A stretch of DNA of 64,000 nucleotides, from positions 4,154,001 to 4,218,000 of the forward strand of contig CP119313.1 in NCBI GenBank assembly GCA_029202485.1. Direction: 5' to 3'. The DNA comes from Candidatus Pedobacter colombiensis (GTDB lineage Bacteria > Bacteroidota > Bacteroidia > Sphingobacteriales > Sphingobacteriaceae). The position numbers and the translations under genes are program-made. A model generated the notes under the pieces. That model was not told the origin of the DNA and ran no database searches. It saw nothing but the letters and a program-made list of their open reading frames with translations. Positions 27,273 to 34,556 of the stretch are shown here, piece by piece (positions within the stretch are counted from its first letter, which is position 1; each line of letters starts with the position of its first letter).

Positions 27273-27360
27273 AACTGCTATTATACTGCTATTATACTAG
27301 TAAAGCAGTAGCATACCAGTATAATAGCAGTACAAGACCAGTAGGAGACCAGTATATATT
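27273..27360. repeat. Array of eight 11-bp phased units with CAGTA core
   Basis: Five direct units begin CAGTA at 27306, 27317, 27328, 27339 and 27350, spaced by exactly 11 bases. Their six-base remainders are gcatac, taatag, caagac, ggagac and tatatt. To the left, three inverted cores (AACTG at 27273, TACTG at 27284, TACTA at 27295) keep the same 11-base register. Two of them are preceded by ctatta, the complement of the taatag spacer. The orientation flips between 27299 and 27306 without loss of phase. Eleven bases is about one helical turn, so all cores face the same side of the DNA. The inverted and direct parts can also fold into a hairpin. No known element of this form is recognised. 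Confidence 0.85.
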
Positions 27361-27473
27361 ATACACCAATACAGTTCACTTGACACTCCCGTTTAATGGT
27401 GTTCGTTTGAGTATTGCTTTTCCTTTTTGAATGATAAATATAGGCGCAACCACAGGAAACGGTATATTTAAAA

Positions 27474-27743
27474 TCAAAAAAACATATTCTCTCCACAGCA
27501 TTTGGCATTGATCCGTTTAAACGCAATAAATAACGATGTGCAGTACAGTTCAAAATTGTTAAGCATAAATTTTTGCTGGTATTCATCTGTAAAATCATTG
27601 AAATCAAAGATGAGTTGATTGCTTTTCGTTAATACAATCAACCTGTTATCGCAGCGAATCGCTTTCTGCATATATTTATTGGCCGTAACAAAACCGGCCG
27701 CAAACCTGTTAAATGACATTACCTGCTCTTTATCCAAAACCAT
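27474..27743 (-). CDS. Hypothetical protein, doubtful or decayed gene
   Basis: An 89-residue minus-strand frame starting MVLDKEQVMSFNRFAAGF, with no signal peptide and no recognised domain. It has some protein-like regularity (NRLIVLTKSNQLIFDFNDF). A second minus-strand frame overlaps its 3' half and continues to 27359 with a cysteine-rich tail (VSCGCAYIYHSKRKSN). A single frameshift in an older, longer gene could therefore explain both. The continuation ends right at the 11-bp array. I list it with low confidence. Confidence 0.3.
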   Translation of the reverse strand: MVLDKEQVMSFNRFAAGFVTANKYMQKAIRCDNRLIVLTKSNQLIFDFNDFTDEYQQKFMLNNFELYCTSLFIAFKRINAKCCGENMFF

Positions 27744-27913
27744 AATACCAGCAAATTTAGAGAAACAATTCCGGACGCGACAAACAAGTACCTTCTAGAT
27801 ACATGAAGGTGTAAGCACTACAAGTTAGGGCTGAGCTACTGTAAGATACGTCTGATCCGGGTGGCAAAGTATAGCCAAAGGATAAGACATCTATAAGCAG
27901 CCGTAATTATTTA

Positions 27914-27990
27914 ATCTTTTTTAGGACCTTTCTAGGACGTTACTAGGTCCTTGCTAGGTCAAAATGACCTAATAAAGCTTTAAAAAAGAT
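27914..27990. repeat. Second 11-bp phased array, CTAGGWC core, inside a flanking inverted repeat
   Basis: AGGAC/AGGTC cores start at 27923, 27934, 27945 and 27956, an exact 11-base spacing. A fifth core is inverted (ACCTA at 27967) and still in register. The unit consensus is about CTAGGWCNTTN. The last direct and inverted units form a perfect palindrome, TAGGTCA-AAA-TGACCTA (27955-27971). The block is framed by a 10-bp inverted repeat, ATCTTTTTTA (27914-27923) and its complement (27981-27990). The core differs from that of the array at 27273, but the period and the phase-keeping change of orientation are the same. Confidence 0.8.
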
Positions 27991-28122
27991 CTAAAAAAAA
28001 TTATAAAATATTTCCTTTAATACGACCTCATATAAATACCAACCTTCGTTTTTACCGCCCCTTAACTGTCCACACTCCTCTTTACAATCTTATTATATAA
28101 TCGCTCCCGAAGATATCCCCTT

Positions 28123-28162
28123 AAAAAAGAACACCCAGAAGCGCTAATGCACTCCTGGGTGT
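28123..28162 (-). terminator. Terminator for minus-strand transcription
   Basis: ACACCCAG (28131-28138) pairs with CTGGGTGT (28155-28162). Read on the minus strand, the hairpin is followed by TCTTTTTTAA (down to 28121). It lies downstream of the decayed TonB-receptor gene and was probably its terminator. Confidence 0.65.
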
Positions 28163-28308
28163 AGTATGGGTTCAATATGTAATGTATCGAAATTAATCAG
28201 CAAGCGTCCAATGATTTGAAGCTTAAACGTCTGCTTAACCAAACTATGCAAATGTACACATTCTAGCGGAAAAATACCATCTATCGTCAAAGTATATTTG
28301 AAAACCCG

Positions 28309-28585
28309 CTAAAACTCTATCCTATAATTGATTGCCGGAATAATCCCACTCCATTTTGAGATTCTACAATCTGCTTACTCGAATTGTAGAACATACCTAC
28401 TGTGTTTTCCCGGTTCAAAAGATTTTGAATATCAATAATAATCAAATGGCTAACTCTTTTACTATTGATGCAAGAGCTAGCAGAAAAATCAACCCTTACT
28501 TACTCAGATCGATTACTTCTTCATCCAATCTAAAAGACTCTTCTACCAGAATTAGAGAATATCTCCTGCCGCCAGCATAAATTAA
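28309..28585 (-). pseudogene. 3' remnant of a TonB-dependent receptor gene, frameshifted
   Basis: Minus-strand reading gives the C-terminal barrel end of a TonB-dependent receptor in three pieces in different frames. The first is YAGGRRYSLILVEESF up to a stop at 28498. The second is VDFSASSCINSKRVSHLIII, then DIQNLLNRENTVGMFYNSSK. The third is PAINYRIEF followed by TAG at 28309. The last motif is the standard end of this receptor family, with a terminal phenylalanine. At least two frame changes and the loss of the whole N-terminal part show a dead gene. A minus-strand terminator lies downstream. The plus-strand frame at 28356-28580 is only its antisense shadow. Confidence 0.75.
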
Positions 28586-28657
28586 TTAACAACGCCGTAC
28601 CAACGTATTAGGCTTTGGGTATAGATTAGTCTTATTAAAAAGATGAGCACAATTATG

Positions 28658-28678
28658 TGTAACTATTTTTTAGTTACA
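28658..28678. promoter_or_regulatory. Palindromic operator candidate before hicA
   Basis: TGTAACTA (28658-28665) and TAGTTACA (28671-28678) form a perfect 8-bp inverted repeat with five T between, 20 bases before the hicA start. Just after it, TATATTTG (28689-28696) fits a -7 box. The position suits autoregulation by the ribbon-helix-helix antitoxin. Confidence 0.55.
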
Positions 28679-28697
28679 AAATTAACTGTATATTTGT

Positions 28698-28958
28698 ATG
28701 AGCAAAATAGAGAAGCTATTAGCAAGATTATATTCAAAACCAAAAGACTTTACCTGGCAGGAGGCCATTAGAATATTAAACCATTATGGATTTGAAGAAA
28801 TAAAAAGAGGTAAAACTGGTGGTTCCAGAAGAAAATTTGCAAATAAATATAAGGATGTTATAAGTATACATGAGCCACATCCCGGCAATATTTTAAAGAG
28901 CTACCAAATTGATTTAATTCAACAACAACTTAATCAACATTATGAAAAACTATTTTGA
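28698..28958 (+). CDS. hicA: HicA-like toxin
   Basis: An 86-residue protein with the small dsRBD-like fold of HicA mRNA interferases, which cut translated mRNAs. The family pattern is visible: WQEAIRILNHYGFEEIKRGK, then GGSRRKF and ISIHEPHPGNILKSYQIDLI. In classical HicA the first motif carries the catalytic histidine (GSH). Here it is GSRRKF, as I recall for a Bacteroidota variant in which histidines remain in the second motif (HEPHPG). The ATG at 28698 follows a palindrome and a -7-like box. It overlaps the start of the antitoxin gene by 17 bases, the usual tight coupling of such pairs. Confidence 0.82.
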   Translation: MSKIEKLLARLYSKPKDFTWQEAIRILNHYGFEEIKRGKTGGSRRKFANKYKDVISIHEPHPGNILKSYQIDLIQQQLNQHYEKLF

Positions 28959-29310
28959 ATATGAAGGTTATATCGGTTCTGTAGAGTTTAGTGCAGAAGA
29001 TCGTGTTTTTTTTGGTAAAATACATGGAATAAATGATTTAGTAACTTTTGAGGGCGCCTCTGTAAACGAGTTAGAAGCAGCTTTTAAAGAGGCTATAACC
29101 GACTACTTAAGAACTTGTGAAGAATTAGGGAAAAAACCAGACAAAACATATAAGGGTTCTTTTAACGTAAGAGTTTCTGAAAAACTTCATCAAGATTCTG
29201 CCCTTTTAGCTAAAAAGAAAGGTGTTAACCTTAATGAACTTGTAAAAGCCTCATTAAGCTATATGGTTCAACATGAAGAATTACTTAACAAGGAGACGCT
29301 CTACGCATAA
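28942..29310 (+). CDS. hicB: HicB-like antitoxin
   Basis: A 122-residue antitoxin. The N-terminal half is the degenerate RNase H-like HicB domain (FEYEGYIGSVEFSAEDRVFFGKIHG, EAAFKEAITDYLRTCEELGK). The C-terminal part (about residues 70-115) is a ribbon-helix-helix segment (SFNVRVSEKLHQDSALLAKK, GVNLNELVKASLSYM) that should bind the operator. It begins inside the toxin gene. HicB neutralises HicA by direct binding and represses the operon. Convergent with the AraC gene, with two bases between the stop codons. Confidence 0.87.
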   Translation: MKNYFEYEGYIGSVEFSAEDRVFFGKIHGINDLVTFEGASVNELEAAFKEAITDYLRTCEELGKKPDKTYKGSFNVRVSEKLHQDSALLAKKKGVNLNELVKASLSYMVQHEELLNKETLYA

Positions 29311-29312
29311 GC

Positions 29313-30125
29313 TCACCTTTTATCCAGCACATTTTTCATTTTTACATATTCCGACGGCCTTATACCTAATATCTTATAAAACGTGGTGCTAAAGGTGGGT
29401 ATGCTATTATATCCTACTTGCGCGGCAACTTCCTTTACTGATAGTTTATCCACAAGTAACAGTTTTAATGCCCGCATCATACGCTGAACGGTATAATACC
29501 GGATAAAAGACATCCCTACATCACTTTGAAAAAGTCGCGAGAGGCTTCTTTCGCTTAAACAAAAACGCGAAGCGAGTTCAGGGAATACAATCACATCATG
29601 CAGATTTAATTCCATAAACCTGATTACCTCTACAAGCCGTTTATCTTGCGGATAAGGTAAAGCCAATGGAAGATCATACTTGCTTACATCTGGTAAAACA
29701 GCTTTTAAAGCCTGAGCAAAACGGTAAGAACTCAGCTGCGTGCTGTCGATGTCTCCGCTCCATCGATTACTATAAATAATCATTTGTAAAAGAAGATCAT
29801 TTACCGGATAAATAGCAGTCTGTGCATAAAATGGATCTTCGTCCTCCTCAACCGGAAAATATAGATTCCGCATAATCACATCTTTTGAGCCGGGGTGTAT
29901 GCTATGCGCAACTCCAGGTGCAATCCACATGTAATGTCGGGCCGGGAGGAAAAACGTTTTTACCTTTGTAATAACATGCACCACTCCCCCCTCCGTATAC
30001 AAGAACTGTCCTTTATTGTGCTGATGGATTGAAATTCCTTCACCCATCAAATCGTGCATACAATAAATCGTTTCCGGATGTTTATCGACTTCTGTTAAAT
30101 AGTAATCACTGGGACTGTTGGACAT
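29313..30125 (-). CDS. AraC-family regulator with cupin sensor domain
   Basis: A transcription factor of 270 residues. The N-terminal cupin (about residues 20-110: HQHNKGQFLYTEGGVVHVIT, MWIAPGVAHSIHPG) may bind a small ligand. The C-terminal AraC domain has two helix-turn-helix units (FPELASRFCLSERSLSRLFQ, then LSVKEVAAQVGYNSIPTFST) and ends with FYKILGIRPSEYVKM. It is divergent from the TolC-EmrA-EmrB efflux operon, with 84 bases between the starts, so it most likely controls that operon. The ligand is unknown. Confidence 0.9.
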   Translation of the reverse strand: MSNSPSDYYLTEVDKHPETIYCMHDLMGEGISIHQHNKGQFLYTEGGVVHVITKVKTFFLPARHYMWIAPGVAHSIHPGSKDVIMRNLYFPVEEDEDPFYAQTAIYPVNDLLLQMIIYSNRWSGDIDSTQLSSYRFAQALKAVLPDVSKYDLPLALPYPQDKRLVEVIRFMELNLHDVIVFPELASRFCLSERSLSRLFQSDVGMSFIRYYTVQRMMRALKLLLVDKLSVKEVAAQVGYNSIPTFSTTFYKILGIRPSEYVKMKNVLDKR

Positions 30126-30152
30126 GGCTGAAATGAATAATCATTTGTCTTG

Positions 30153-30185
30153 CAAAGATAATCATGCCAGAATTAATGATTGCAA
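30153..30185 (-). promoter_or_regulatory. Putative promoter of the AraC regulator gene
   Basis: On the minus strand TATCTTTG (30160-30153) fits the -7 box and TTG (30185-30183) lies 22 bases upstream, slightly wider than the usual 19-20. It sits in the shared control region with the efflux operon. Confidence 0.4.
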
Positions 30186-30209
30186 CTTTGTAGTGAAAAT
30201 TCATAACAA

Positions 30210-31550
30210 ATGGACAAGCGTTCCCTTAATATAAGGGGTTTACTTATTTTAACGGCTATTTATACAGCCACACTCTTCACAACAGCTGCACCAACTTACG
30301 GACAGACTGTTCATAAAATCACGCTTGATGAAGCTCTGAACATCGCTAAAGCGCAAAATCATCAGGTTCATCGAGCTAGTGTACAGCAGGAAATTATAGC
30401 AGAAAACATTAAAGAAAAGCAGGAACAAAGGCTACCTGAAATTGATTTCCACACCTCATACGCCAGAATAACTGATTTAACAGAATTTAAAAAAGGACTG
30501 AGCGACAAGGCTGTAACCACAACGATTCCTGAGTGGGCCGATGTATCAGCCTTTGGAAAAATGCCAATATACAATGGTGGAGAAATTAAATATGCCGTAA
30601 AAAAAGCGGAACAACAAAATGCCATTGGACTTCTAAAAATTGAAAAGACTAAACACGACATTCAGATACAGGTAACTGCCACCTTTTTAGGTGTTTTTAA
30701 ACTAATGGAACTGCAAAAGATCATTGTAGAGAACATTAAGGAGGAAGAGGACCGTTTGCGAGAAGTAAGGGCATTTAAAAAGCAAGGCACAGTTACAGGT
30801 AATGAGGTACTACGTGCTGAGTTGCAGTTGTCTGACATGCAACTAAAGCTACTTTCTAATCAAAAAAACATCGCAATTGGCGAACATGAATTACAGACAT
30901 TATTACAATTACCTGAGGATGAGTCATTCGAAATAAATACCACTAACTTACTCAATCAGAATCTATCTCTGGACAGTTATGAAACTTATCTAACCGCAGC
31001 CCAGAATAAGGAAGAAATACGTATTGCCAAACAAGAAGAAGCCATCGGGTTAACAGAACGCAGATTGGCTAAAGGCAATTATTATCCCAAAATATCCCTT
31101 ATTGCTTCTTATGGATTCAATTATCCAAATTACATGTTCTTCCCGCCCAATCCTTACATCTACACACTCGGAAAAGTAGGTATTGAAGCCAGCTTTAGCC
31201 TCTCTAATTTATACAAGAATAAAACAAAGATGCACATAGCCAACAAAAAGATTGCAGAACAAAAAATTGCAACAGCTATAGCAAATGACGAGATCAAAGA
31301 CCAGATTTTTAAGCAATACACCCAGTACCTGGAAATTATGGACAAGTTGCCGGTAACAGAAAAAGCGAAACTGCAAGCTGCCGAAAACTATCGCATCGTA
31401 AAACTGAAATACCTTAATCAGCTGGCATTGATAACAGACATGATAGACGCAGACAATGCTTTATTGCAAGCTAAGTTTAACACTGCTGCTACCCGCATTG
31501 ATGCTTTAATGAAACACTTTGAACTGCGCTATGCTGCCGGCTTGCTTTAA
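30210..31550 (+). CDS. TolC-family outer-membrane efflux protein
   Basis: Outer-membrane channel subunit of 446 residues with a signal peptide in its first 35 residues (LLILTAIYTATLFTTAAPTYGQ). The TolC/OEP repeat structure shows as long helices (LDEALNIAKAQNHQVHRASVQQ, EQQNAIGLLKIEKTKHDIQI) with short beta strands (ISLIASYGFNYPNYMF). Two homologous halves are present. It begins the efflux operon, and the membrane-fusion gene follows after 27 bases. It is expected to form a trimeric duct to the outside for the drug pump encoded downstream. Confidence 0.9.
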   Translation: MDKRSLNIRGLLILTAIYTATLFTTAAPTYGQTVHKITLDEALNIAKAQNHQVHRASVQQEIIAENIKEKQEQRLPEIDFHTSYARITDLTEFKKGLSDKAVTTTIPEWADVSAFGKMPIYNGGEIKYAVKKAEQQNAIGLLKIEKTKHDIQIQVTATFLGVFKLMELQKIIVENIKEEEDRLREVRAFKKQGTVTGNEVLRAELQLSDMQLKLLSNQKNIAIGEHELQTLLQLPEDESFEINTTNLLNQNLSLDSYETYLTAAQNKEEIRIAKQEEAIGLTERRLAKGNYYPKISLIASYGFNYPNYMFFPPNPYIYTLGKVGIEASFSLSNLYKNKTKMHIANKKIAEQKIATAIANDEIKDQIFKQYTQYLEIMDKLPVTEKAKLQAAENYRIVKLKYLNQLALITDMIDADNALLQAKFNTAATRIDALMKHFELRYAAGLL

Positions 31551-31577
31551 TCCTTTTAACCTAAATACGCTACCAAA

Positions 31578-32630
31578 ATGAGTGCTAAAAAAGCTCCCAA
31601 ATCACACAGTCCATTCCATCTGTTATTTACCATTCTTGCCAGTCTAATTGCTGCTTCGGGCATCATTATGGGGATTTGGTTCTTCATCTTTTACAACAAT
31701 AATGAAGAAACCAACGATGCCCAGATTGACCAATATGTAACACCTGTTGCTACGCGTATAAGTGGTTATGTAAAAGAAGTAAGATATATAGAAAACCAGT
31801 TTGTACGCAAAGGTGATACGCTTATTATTATTGATGGAAATGAATACAAATCGCATCTTGACCAGGCTCAGGCAGATATAGCATATACCAAAGAGAACGT
31901 AACTGTACTTCAAAAAAACGTAGCAACCACCCAGAGTAATATCGGTATCAAACAATCGGAACTAGATGCGGCAAATTCCGAGCTTTGGAAAACCGAACAG
32001 GAATACAAGCGCTATACGGCATTATTTAAAGCTGATGCCACAACTGCTCAACAAGTAGAGTTGATGAAATCGAATTATGAATCTGCGGTAGCCAATCACC
32101 ATAAAATACTTCAAGCTATTAAAACGGCCAAACTAAACACGCTGGAAGCATCGGCAAAAGTTCCGGCTGCCAGAACACTGGTGGGCGCAAAAAAAGCAGC
32201 GGTTGATTATGCAGCACTGTACCTTTCCTACACTTTTATCACTGCACCTTATGACGGTTGGGTAGGAAAAAAAACTGTTCAGCCTGGCCAATTGATTAAA
32301 GAAGGGCAAACACTCGTATCAGTAGTAAGCAAAGAAAAGTGGGTGATGGCAAACTACAAAGAAACCCAAATTGGAAAAATAACTGTCGGACAACGGGTAA
32401 CTTTTAAGGCTGATGCAAGTGGCGATCGCGTGTTTAATGGTACCATCGAATCTTTTTCTCCTGCCAGTGGAGCAAGGTTCTCCTTGCTCCCTCCGGATAA
32501 TGCTACCGGCAATTTTGTAAAAATTGAACAGCGCATCCCCGTACGAATCAAATTAACTGACCCAGAAAAAGAAACAAACTTTTTACGTGCCGGAATGAAT
32601 GTTATCGTAATTGCTAACCATCAACACTAA
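31578..32630 (+). CDS. HlyD/EmrA-type membrane-fusion protein
   Basis: Periplasmic adaptor of 350 residues that links the inner-membrane pump to the TolC-like channel. A single membrane anchor lies at about residues 14-38 (LLFTILASLIAASGIIMGIWFF). The split biotinyl-lipoyl domain (YVTPVATRISGYVKEVRYIENQ and FITAPYDGWVGKKTVQPGQLI) surrounds an alpha-helical hairpin (about 85-190). A beta-barrel domain follows (WVMANYKETQIGKITVGQ, IPVRIKL). This order is typical of EmrA. The pump gene starts two bases after its stop, so the two are tightly coupled. Confidence 0.92.
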   Translation: MSAKKAPKSHSPFHLLFTILASLIAASGIIMGIWFFIFYNNNEETNDAQIDQYVTPVATRISGYVKEVRYIENQFVRKGDTLIIIDGNEYKSHLDQAQADIAYTKENVTVLQKNVATTQSNIGIKQSELDAANSELWKTEQEYKRYTALFKADATTAQQVELMKSNYESAVANHHKILQAIKTAKLNTLEASAKVPAARTLVGAKKAAVDYAALYLSYTFITAPYDGWVGKKTVQPGQLIKEGQTLVSVVSKEKWVMANYKETQIGKITVGQRVTFKADASGDRVFNGTIESFSPASGARFSLLPPDNATGNFVKIEQRIPVRIKLTDPEKETNFLRAGMNVIVIANHQH

Positions 32631-32632
32631 AT

Positions 32633-34216
32633 ATGTCTGCCAATAGCGTATTCAAGCCCTGGGTTCCCAACTGGGGCATAAAAGCGGTGCTGATCTTCTG
32701 CATGTTACATTCTATGGTTTTGTTGGGACTTTACACGGCCAATATGACTTACTCTGCAAGCTTTTTAGATGTTGAGGTTGAAGACATGCAGTATGCAATG
32801 AGCATTACTTATGGGACCTTTCTGGCTACCATTATGATCGAAAGTCGCATTTTTAAGTTCTTCCCTACCCGGAATTACTTTATGACCATTTACTTTCTGG
32901 CGGCCCTTACTTTTATCATTTCTGGTTATACACATGATTATGTCCTTTTTATTATGCTCAGGATGGCCGAGGGCGTATTGATGGCGCTACCCTGGATCCC
33001 ACTACGGATGTTGCTGTTAACAAGGTTTAAATCTAAAAATGCAATTATCATTGTCTTCTCACTCACTTACGGTTCGCTTTTAATTGCCTCTCCATTTATT
33101 ATGAACATCGTGGTCTGGCTATTGGAAAATTATGACTGGAAATATATGGCCTACGGATCAGCGTTTTTTCAGTTTCTGTGCGTTGCATTGATATTGCTAA
33201 CCTTTAATGGTCACCGTTTTCATAAAAAGACACCTTTATATCAGGTAGACTGGGCTAGTTTCATATTGTTCCATGCTGCCATATTATGCGGAGCATTTGT
33301 ATTGGTTTATGGAGAAAAGAAGTATTGGTTCCAATCTACGCAAATCATTATTGCCACCCTAGTTACAGTTGTAACTGCAGCCTTATTTACAGTAAGACAA
33401 TTATTGGTTAAGCGCCCATGCTTTGACATGGCAGTGTTTCGCTATGCAAATTTAAGAACAGGCTTAGCCCTGTTTATTATATTTTACATCTCAAGGGCTA
33501 CATTAAACATCTGTCACAGTACCATGAGCAAGGTATGGAACTGGGAACCTATCAGAATAGCACATGTACAATATTTAAATGCAGCAGGTAACATAATAGG
33601 CATTGCCATTGCAGGAGTACTGTTGTCGCGAGTGGTAGCTACCCGATATATTTTTATCCTGGGATTTTCCTTAATGGCGATTTACCACCTTTGGTTTACC
33701 TTTCTATTTGTGTCAGATGCTTCTTTATCTCATATCATCTTCCCTTATATACTACAAGGTGTAGCCGTTGGAATACTCTTCGTCCCCCTGGTATTGTTTA
33801 CTGTTTCCTCGGTTCCCACTCCATTGGCTCCATTCTCAGGAACGGTTGGTGTAACGGGGAGATTTTTGGGAAGTACAATAGGTTTTTGTCTTATGCAAAA
33901 CCTTCAGGTTTATTTTGAGCAAAATCATAGAACCAAACTTCAACAGTTTATAAGGCCGGATGATCCTGTTATTCAGGATAAAATGACGCAGTATACCCAA
34001 AACTTTTTAGGTAAGGGCTTCTCAACCAGTGAAGCCAACACATTGGCTCTGCAACAAATTACCAGGCAAATATCAAAACAAGCCATGCTGTTATCCAACA
34101 TGGAAATATTTACTATAGTTGGTATAGGATTGATCATTATTGTTGCCCTTATACTATTCAATCAACATCTGAGGCAAACTTTCGATATTTTCAGAAACAA
34201 GCTTTGGGGAGCTTGA
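32633..34216 (+). CDS. MFS drug exporter, EmrB/DHA2-like
   Basis: Inner-membrane transporter of 527 residues with about 14 hydrophobic segments, the number expected for the DHA2 family of proton-driven exporters. The N-terminus (IKAVLIFCMLHSMVLLGLYT) and the conserved arginine loop after helix 4 (MLRMAEGVLMALPWIPLRML) can be seen. A long loop near residue 455 contains KLQQFIRPDDP. Together with the adaptor and channel genes it makes a complete EmrAB-TolC-type tripartite pump. The substrate is unknown, and the AraC protein next door is the likely regulator. Confidence 0.88.
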   Translation: MSANSVFKPWVPNWGIKAVLIFCMLHSMVLLGLYTANMTYSASFLDVEVEDMQYAMSITYGTFLATIMIESRIFKFFPTRNYFMTIYFLAALTFIISGYTHDYVLFIMLRMAEGVLMALPWIPLRMLLLTRFKSKNAIIIVFSLTYGSLLIASPFIMNIVVWLLENYDWKYMAYGSAFFQFLCVALILLTFNGHRFHKKTPLYQVDWASFILFHAAILCGAFVLVYGEKKYWFQSTQIIIATLVTVVTAALFTVRQLLVKRPCFDMAVFRYANLRTGLALFIIFYISRATLNICHSTMSKVWNWEPIRIAHVQYLNAAGNIIGIAIAGVLLSRVVATRYIFILGFSLMAIYHLWFTFLFVSDASLSHIIFPYILQGVAVGILFVPLVLFTVSSVPTPLAPFSGTVGVTGRFLGSTIGFCLMQNLQVYFEQNHRTKLQQFIRPDDPVIQDKMTQYTQNFLGKGFSTSEANTLALQQITRQISKQAMLLSNMEIFTIVGIGLIIIVALILFNQHLRQTFDIFRNKLWGA

Positions 34217-34556
34217 TAGGTCTACCCCTTTCTGATGAGAAGACAAAGATTACACCTATTGATGAAGGTTTCGACTTTCTAAGTTTCAATATACGCAGGT
34301 TCGAGAATGGGCATTAAATATCTTTGTATTTAAATCCTCAAAAAAAATGGTCTCAATTAAATTTTTTATATATTGTCTCTAGTTACTCCATTATTCTACT
34401 AAAAGAAAAATCATGAAATTACGTTCTCACCTTAAAATCTGTCTTCTAAGCCATGTATTCCTAATTCATACTCAACAAGGCACGTCACTTGCAGGAACAG
34501 CTTCAGATACAAACGACTTATCGACGAAACAGGATGGCAGTGACTGGAAAAATTCC

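Noticed and set aside
27790..27811. ACCTTC/GAAGGT hairpin as a terminator
   Set aside because: Six-bp stem, no T-run on either side.
27273..27990. The 11-bp arrays as a CRISPR remnant
   Set aside because: Units are only 11 bases with a five-base core; no 25-40-base repeat, no spacers and no cas genes are present.
28356..28580. Plus-strand frame of 74 codons
   Set aside because: It is antisense to the TonB-receptor remnant, whose minus-strand reading explains the sequence better.
25672..28690. tRNA-Tyr 3' end as the attachment site of an integrated element covering the accessory region
   Set aside because: I looked for a second copy of the tRNA T-arm/acceptor sequence downstream and found none, and there is no integrase gene.
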